Positions 53,527 through 64,000 of a stretch of 64,000 nt of DNA are shown here, one piece after another. Source of the DNA: Adiantum capillus-veneris (Eukaryota > Streptophyta > Polypodiopsida > Polypodiales > Pteridaceae); assembly GCA_014529385.2 (NCBI GenBank), contig CM043963.1, positions 71,502,412-71,566,411 on the forward strand, written 5' to 3'. A program made the translations under genes and the position numbers. How positions within the stretch are numbered: the stretch's first letter is position 1; every line of letters begins with the position of its first letter. The notes under the pieces are model-generated. The model made no database searches. It was not told the origin of the DNA and worked only from the letters and a program-made list of their open reading frames with translations.

Positions 53527-54489
53527 TGCTAAAACGGAAGCATGGAGATCCCCTACAAAATACCAAATATAGTACTACATAGCTCATGAACGACAAACCT
53601 GCATACCTGATAATCATACTTGCACATAATCCAAGCTATACGCAAGAGGAGAGAGGTAGAGAGCGACAAAGAGTAGGAAAACACGTGCATGTGCACCTCC
53701 TAGAGCGGAGTGCTACGTCGGCACAACAAGAGAGTAGAGATGAGAGGAGAGAAGAATAAGGCAGACACTGGGTGCAATCTACCCCATGCAAGAGTGACCA
53801 TTTCCCTCTTGCACATATTTACTCTATAGATGTCTTAAATGGTCAAAGTGATTACAAACTGACCGGCCGGTCATACATGGCCAAAGCTCATAGAGAGAAC
53901 TTGAATAATATAATGTACATAAAATGTATATCTATTCGTATAGGCCTACATTGGTCAAGCCTTTTCCACCTGTCAGCTATAATAAATAGTAAAATATCAA
54001 TTCCATAACATACCTCTCCGCTGGAAAGCAATTGTCCTCAATTGCGAAGATAAGAATCTGCAAACGATACTCGTCAAAAAACAGTGATTAGAAATCTGTG
54101 TTAAAAAAATAGCATATAGTAAAAAAAACTAATAAAACTAAACAACATTGCTTATGCCTGCTGTCATCCACATACTACTTATTCTAGTGTTCCATACCAC
54201 TAGAATAAGCAGATATGTCATACCCTGATGAATCAAGATATCATTGGTCACACTCATCATTCAATAATCTATTCTCATCAATCTCAAGGTCACTTTCATA
54301 AATACTGTTGCGAAAAAAAATCATCATATACCAATTCGAAATCTAATTCCAAATCCAGTTCCAAATTCAAATCCAAATATCTGCCATCATATATCCTTTT
54401 CAAACCCAAATATCCTTCATTTTGTGTACCTTGGTAACAAAATCATGCCAGTTACAGTGGTGGAAAGCTACTGCAGCATGATTTCGTGA

Positions 54490-54740
54490 TCGATGTTGCC
54501 TAAATTGGCGAATCTATACCAATATGATGTACTACCTAAATCCACGAATCTGCACTAATGCTACCTAAATCGGCAAATCTGCATTTGGTATTGTTTAAAA
54601 TAATGAATGTGTAGTTTGTCGGTGTGTTGCCTAAATTCGCAGATCTACACATATAACTGGTGTTGCCTAAATTGGCAAATCTACACCAAGATGAGTATTT
54701 ACACACTGCCTAAATCGGTGAATCTGTGTGCATGTGACCA
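54490..54740. repeat. Degenerate tandem array with CCTAAATxGGCxAATCTxCAC
   Basis: Six or seven variants at about 54498, 54534, 54563, 54630, 54668 and 54709, spaced 29-65 bp. Next to it, at 54328-54400, is a short array of TTCCAAATCCA-like units. Confidence 0.7.
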
Positions 54741-59053
<4,313 letters not shown>

Positions 59054-59330
59054 TGCTACAAATGGAAGCATGGAGATCCCCTGCAAAATACCAAATATAG
59101 TACTACATAGCTCATGAACGACAAACATGCATACCTGATAATCATACTTGCACATAATCCGAGCTATACACAAGAGTAGAGAGGTAGAGAGCGTCAAATA
59201 GTAGGAAAACATGTGCAAGTGCACCTCCTAGAGTGGAGTGCTACACTGGCATGATGAGAGGAGAGAAGAATAAGGCAGGCACTAGGTGCAATCTCCCCCC
59301 CATGCAAGAGTGACCATTTCCCTCTTGCAC

Positions 59331-59867
59331 CTACATCTTGCATGTCATTGACTACAAACAAAGTCTCTCTCTTTTGCAGGCTATTACTTAGATTTTGAAA
59401 GGGTGCAATCATTTCAAGCTCATTTTGTATATCCACTTTGTAAAACTCTTCTTATCCTTTGTGCTCAAGGCTATACAAAAGTCTTAAAAATTTTGTAATC
59501 TCCAATTCAAAATCTTTTGAGCCTTGAAGCATACTGCGAGCTTAATGAAGGAGTGCTCCACAAAGTGAAAAGTGACTTCACAAAACTTTTGCAAATTCAT
59601 AAGGGAGTTAGACACTACCCTGCACCAAGGGTAAGACCTTTTCCTCACTACACTAGGGGCGCACTATGGGCAAGCATAATCATATTGTTTTTTATGGCCA
59701 AGGATTCTATACTTGGAAAATAAAACCAAGGGGTACCTAATGAAAAAGTAGCTATGGTCTACAATCAAGCCATTAGGAGAGGGAGAGAGAATCGAGACTA
59801 GGCGGTCTAAAGCAGTATACAACACGGGATGAGCAAGCATTGGTGATTACATCCACTACCTAAACAA
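59331..59867 (+). other. Element E leader / gag start, eroded
   Basis: Sequence resumes after F. Frames are short; a lost gag start near 59690-59870 (stops interrupt RRGREN) leads into the gag below. Confidence 0.4.
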
Positions 59868-60290
59868 ATGCACTGCTCGTATGATGCATGGGTCACACTT
59901 GAGAGAAACTTTGGAGCCATAGCCAAACAGTCCAAAATTTCTCTCAAAATGCAACTCTATGGTCTCACTATGGAACCAAGAGAAGATATCCCTTCTCTTG
60001 TCAACAAAATGAAGAGGATATGCACCCAATTGGCATACATCAAATGCCTAGTGGAGAACAGAGACCAAGTAGCCATTCTACTCAAAGTGGTACCAGATGC
60101 AGACTATGTTCAGATTGTCACAGTGCTAAAAAAAAAGGAGCCCGTACCTAACCCCTAGACGACATCATCAACTCACTCTAGGAGCACAAGAAGAAGATCC
60201 AAGATACGAAGACTTTGGGAGGAGCTTTTGTTGCTACATCATCATTAAACTAAACTAAGAAGAGGTGCAAACACTGCAATCACACAAACC
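59868..60290 (+). pseudogene. Element E gag (UBN2 type), partial
   Basis: SYDAWVTLERNFGAIAKQSK, LKMQLYGLTMEPREDIPSLV and VAILLKVVPDADYVQIVTVL match the UBN2 gag family of Copia (AWxxLxxxF, L..L..LKM..g.SI, LL..LPxxY). After a stop at 60158 a shifted frame gives a zinc knuckle KRCKHCNHTNHIQQM at about 60253-60297, in which the final Cys is lost. No protease or polymerase follows. Confidence 0.8.
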
Positions 60291-60542
60291 ACATTCAACA
60301 AATGATACAAAATCAACCCTTGTATGCATCATGGTTAGAACTATCATGGATCTAATTGATGTCTGTACAAAAATAAAAACAAAGATAAAGGCAAAGTCAA
60401 CATCACTGTAGAATCTAGTGAAGAAGACAATGGAGCAGTATGCTACATAGATGTACTCTGAGACACTCACTTTGTTCTTTCTCTACACCCTTGTTGTCCA
60501 CCATTCTCAATGGGGGAGATTTTTGGCCTACAACCTACATTA

Positions 60543-60991
60543 GCAAAATTTTGGACTCAAAAATGGGCCTTGTAAGAATTGTTGATGTGGCATAGCTTTC
60601 AAAAAGTGGGGTCGGTAAATTTTTTGCAAATAATATCCAAACTTGTCGGAGGTTGGATATTTAGAATCTACTCTTCAAATGCTATCTATTGATATATAGC
60701 ATGCATGTATCGGACATTGCCTTCATGTAGATCTAGAAAAAGGTGATTTTAGATTACCGTAACGATAACAAAACCAGGCTGATTGAAAAAAAATGGCATA
60801 ACTTTCATAGAAGTGATCCAAAATTTTCGGACCTTGGCTCTTTAGAATCCATTTTTCAAGAACTTTCCAATGATAGGTCATATCAAGGGGTTCTAAGAAA
60901 TATTTAGAGGGGTCTACCGGGTTGCTTTCTTTTGTACAACTTTGATGATGTGGCACTCTTAAAAGGCCTAAAAATGAGTTCAAATTTTTTT
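60543..60991 (-). mobile_element. 449-bp MITE, copy 2
   Basis: Exactly the length of copy 1 at 12791-13239 and inverted relative to it. Ends AAAATTTTGGACTC and, inverted, AATTTGAACTC, with TA at both flanks (60541-60542, 60992-60993). It lies in the 3' part of element E. Confidence 0.75.
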
Positions 60992-61097
60992 TAGAGCTAC
61001 CACTACTCTCTAGTGAGGCACTCTTTTGTGCACCTATCTAGATAGGAGACTTAGACCCCACTAGAAGGTACCTTTGACATTTGATGTGCTCAAACAG

Positions 61098-61111
61098 AGA
61101 TAGGGGAGGAT
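61098..61111 (+). other. Polypurine tract of element E
   Basis: AGATAGGGGAGGAT directly before the LTR start TGTTAGG. Confidence 0.8.
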
Positions 61112-61529
61112 TGTTAGGATTTGTGCCTAAGCCCATACCATGGAGCTCTCCCCTTACTTTATTTTGTCTAGATTCAATGTATCCACCTACTAGACTTGCC
61201 TACAACTTTGAGTTAATGCTTGCATTGACTCCACATGGTACACACACCCACACATGCACTCATGGAGAGGCATAATTGACCTAGAACATATTTGGGTTGA
61301 CCTTGATGCCTACCATAACCTATTATGTCATTTAAAGCTACCTCCATAAGCCTACATAATGGCTCACTATGTACTTGCAAGTTTGGTCCAAAAGTCAATC
61401 CAATTTATGTGACATGTATATTCTCTTTTTGCATTGAGTCTCCTAATTGTGCTTAGTGTGGATGCACATGATGCCTTCACCAGCATCATGAATGTAAGAC
61501 TAATCTATCCACCTTAATCTACTTACTTA
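61112..61529 (+). repeat. 3' LTR of element E
   Basis: Matches the 5' LTR without the MITE, with a short CA-rich insertion near 61240-61258. The right end is CTTAGA, so it is mutated or slightly truncated. Confidence 0.75.
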
Positions 61530-62864
61530 GAGAGCTAGGAGATTTTATATTCTATTATTTGGTGAGATCTCTCTTACCCCTCCTAGTTGCACTAGACCCT
61601 TAACTTGTGCATATTGACTATGGTGAACTAAACACTTTCATGTATACCAGAGGAACTTTGTTTGGGTTTTTGCCTCTAGATAATTAGGTTGGAGACCTTA
61701 GTATAGGATTTTCTTTTATTTTTTTTTAAGTAATAATACTCTCACTTTTATTTTGACATACTTTTCTAGGTAGTAGTGTTTTGTCTTTTGATTTTATGTA
61801 CCATAGATGGACTTGAGATTTCACAAAGAATGAGATATTGGAGCTTGAGCATCACATGTTGCTTCCATAATTATAAAACAAATCTATACCATGTACACAA
61901 TTGTACTACTTCCATGACTTTTCTTATATGATTCTCATTGATTTTAAATGTTTACTTTCCATGTGAAATGATTTGTTAAATAGTTTTCTACAGGTTACTA
62001 TAAGTTTAGTAGTTTAATCTTTTGTAGGAATTAACATGTTAAAAATTTGAACTTATTTCTTGTTTATCATGAGTAGTTAGTAGTGGCTTTTGGCTAAATC
62101 AAATACATGGCCTAGCTAGCTTGGTTGATGGGTGACTTTTCTTAATAGTATAACCCACATTTAGCATGTTCCAGGCTTATGGTGTAAGCACTAGCTCTTA
62201 ACTCAATATCAATTAAACCATATTCTTGTGAAAGAGGACAAACATCAATAAATAAATTTAAAATGTTAAAAGAAAATTAATGAAAACTGTGTCCAAAAAA
62301 GGGATTGACAAAAAGGTGACCCTGATAGTAAGCAATAAAATCTTTTAGGTTTTGTGAGTGTTATATGTGGCCTCACACCTTATTGGTCCTTTTGGTAGGT
62401 GGGGGGAACCACCTTGGCACACATTGTCAGGGCCCCAAGCCGATGCCCTGGGTTGATAAGGGTTAGTCATCTATATGGTAGGCTGGTGGACTTTTTGAGA
62501 CCCTCCTTGTGATTACAAGGAGCCAAGAGTCGTAGCTTGACCTGTCTTGGGGTGGTCACCTAGTGACATGATTTTTATTACTTTTTCCAGCAAATTAAAT
62601 GAATAGTCTCTTTGATGTACTTCATTTGGTGCTTATGATGTTATGTTAGTATCCAATCATGTTAGCTATAAAGATTTTGGTTATCCTATTAGGTCAATAC
62701 TTTTATTTTCTAAGTAGTGACGTTGTGAATTAGGTTTAGTCTGATCTCTTGCTTGTGGCTTACTACTAATAAGCTCATAATCTTTTATGCTTTAATTTTT
62801 CCAAAAGTTGATGATTTCTAAGCTACACTTAGTTGGGTATTGATATGTCCTAAACCATGTGTAC

Positions 62865-62866
<2 letters not shown>

Positions 62867-62910
<44 letters not shown>
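62867..62910. repeat. (TG)n microsatellite
   Basis: TG run of about 44 bp. Confidence 0.97.
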
Positions 62911-62912
<2 letters not shown>

Positions 62913-63912
62913 AGGGAATCACTTAGTTAGTATGTGTCCGATATGCTCTTTTCATGAGCTTGTAGTAAGGTAGAGTACTTAGATGGAGCACAAGAGACAC
63001 CATTTATGTATGTGTAGATTCCCATGTTTGATCCATGTTTACACATGGTTCCCTCCATGACCTAGTTGTGTGATAAAGCTCTCCGTATTGACACATTATT
63101 GTATTGTGTTTTGTGTGTGCACACACACACACATGTGCATGCATTTACGTGTATGTTTTATGTGAATGGTAACGAGTGTGCTAGAGCTACAAAGTGGTTG
63201 AAACCAGGGATGATATTTATGAATGGGTATTGTGCAACATGGCACGTTTTCTTTTCATTTAAATAAGAATAACCAAAAATTACATTTGGAGCATTAAAAT
63301 ATAAAACATTTAATCAGATTTCACAAAAAATTACTAACAATGGATATCTTGATTTGGCTAGCTTTTGGAGTAATGTTTAAGCACCTTCAAAGCCAATTTT
63401 CTCCAAATTCATGCTTCCAAGCTGCAATCAAGCACCAATTAATCATAATCAAAGTCATTAGTCCATAAAATTGGTTATTTGAACACAATCAAGCGCAAAT
63501 TCTTGAGACAACAAGCAGACAATCAGTTAACAAAATTTCCATACACTTGCACACTCAATTAAGCATCTAAAAACATTATTAGTGCAATTTTAGTACAAAA
63601 ATCATTGTGCATAATTTTGATTAGTTCAATTTACTCGCTGGCTAATTGCCAAAATCTTTGCAGCGTAATAGCTTGAAAATTGAAACTAATAAAATGGCTA
63701 AAGTGTCCTCAATTTCCTTAAGGGTCCTTAGCTCGCTGTAGACAAGTACAAGATCAAACTAACTATATGAGGTTTATAGAAGAGGCTTTCGTGCGGCACG
63801 AGATGCCCAAGGGACAAAAAATGCCAAAAAGGAAAATTTACACACTTTAGAGTCCAAAGTGATCTGCAAAACTTGAAAATGACAACACAAGTTTAGAGTT
63901 TACGAGTTGATT

Positions 63913-63914
<2 letters not shown>

Positions 63915-63943
<29 letters not shown>
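63915..63943. repeat. (CA)n microsatellite
   Basis: CA run of about 29 bp. A shorter GT/CA mirror run is at 63111-63133. Confidence 0.95.
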
Positions 63944-63945
<2 letters not shown>

Positions 63946-64000
63946 AATTGAGCATCAAGGTATGCAAATGAAGCATCTAGCGAGTTCAAGTAAAAACTAA

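Larger units (their letters stand above)
61530..64000. other. No gene recognised
   Basis: AT-rich. The ORF at 63066-63266 is built partly on a CA run. A GC-richer patch at 62395-62590 (GGGGCCCTGAC-like on the minus strand, GTGGGGGGAACCACC) may be an old LTR edge. Confidence 0.5.

Noticed and set aside
53772-54008. 78-aa ORF next to the F LTR
   Set aside because: It lies in probable LTR sequence, and has no domain and no conserved counterpart.
63066-63266. 66-aa ORF in the right end
   Set aside because: Part of it is a CA repeat (HTHTHVH) and nothing else supports it.

Overview
The window is nuclear DNA from a land plant and is almost entirely transposable elements; no intact host gene is recognisable. 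The evidence for a plant is a CACTA (En/Spm) DNA transposon with TNP2, DUF4218 and DUF4216 type domains, several Ty1/Copia elements primed by initiator-tRNA-Met-like sites (TGGTATCAGAGC and variants), a plant HIPP-type metal-binding gene fragment, and very abundant (TC)n/(GA)n and (CA)n microsatellites. The species cannot be named from the sequence; a large, repeat-rich genome such as a fern is possible but is inference.

Layout. 1-3811: end of a Copia element with the start of its LTR, apparently interrupted by a 5'-truncated LINE (endonuclease, reverse transcriptase, C-terminal zinc motif). 3812-16118: eroded fragments, namely a minus-strand Copia gag, a minus-strand LTR element with PBS and gag, unrecognised ORFs, a 449-bp MITE, a Gypsy integrase zinc-binding piece and several degenerate repeats. 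16119-51024: the core of the window. A minus-strand Copia element (called A) has LTRs at 16119-16348 and 50796-51024 and near-identical 5-bp flanks (TCATT/TCGTT), so the 35-kb span seems to be one old insertion that was later filled. It is split in integrase by 18541-45056, and again in gag by a 3.7-kb Copia element (C, perfect GATTT target duplication).

The 18541-45056 fill is nested. Two broken plus-strand Copia copies of one family (Ba 18541-21289; Bb 39803-45056) flank a minus-strand LTR element (D) whose coding region encodes an acidic protein I do not recognise. Between D and its second copy D' lies a complete 7.6-kb CACTA element (30206-37850, target duplication TGC). Bb itself carries a 1.7-kb miniature LTR element. 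The CACTA element contains a captured fragment of a heavy-metal-associated isoprenylated plant protein (HIPP) gene, including its C-terminal CaaX box.

51916-61529: a plus-strand Copia element (E), with a MITE in its 5' LTR, a 108-bp duplication of its LTR end and PBS, another minus-strand LTR element (F) nested in it, a gag, and a second copy of the 449-bp MITE near its 3' LTR. 61530-64000: no gene recognised, only microsatellites.

The coding regions carry stops or frameshifts, so the window reads as a heterochromatic graveyard. The CACTA transposase is the best preserved gene, with one premature TGA and one likely frameshift. The most distinctive observations are the HIPP capture, the reconstructable nesting order, the unknown protein of D/D', and two MITE families, one with a filled and empty site in the same window.
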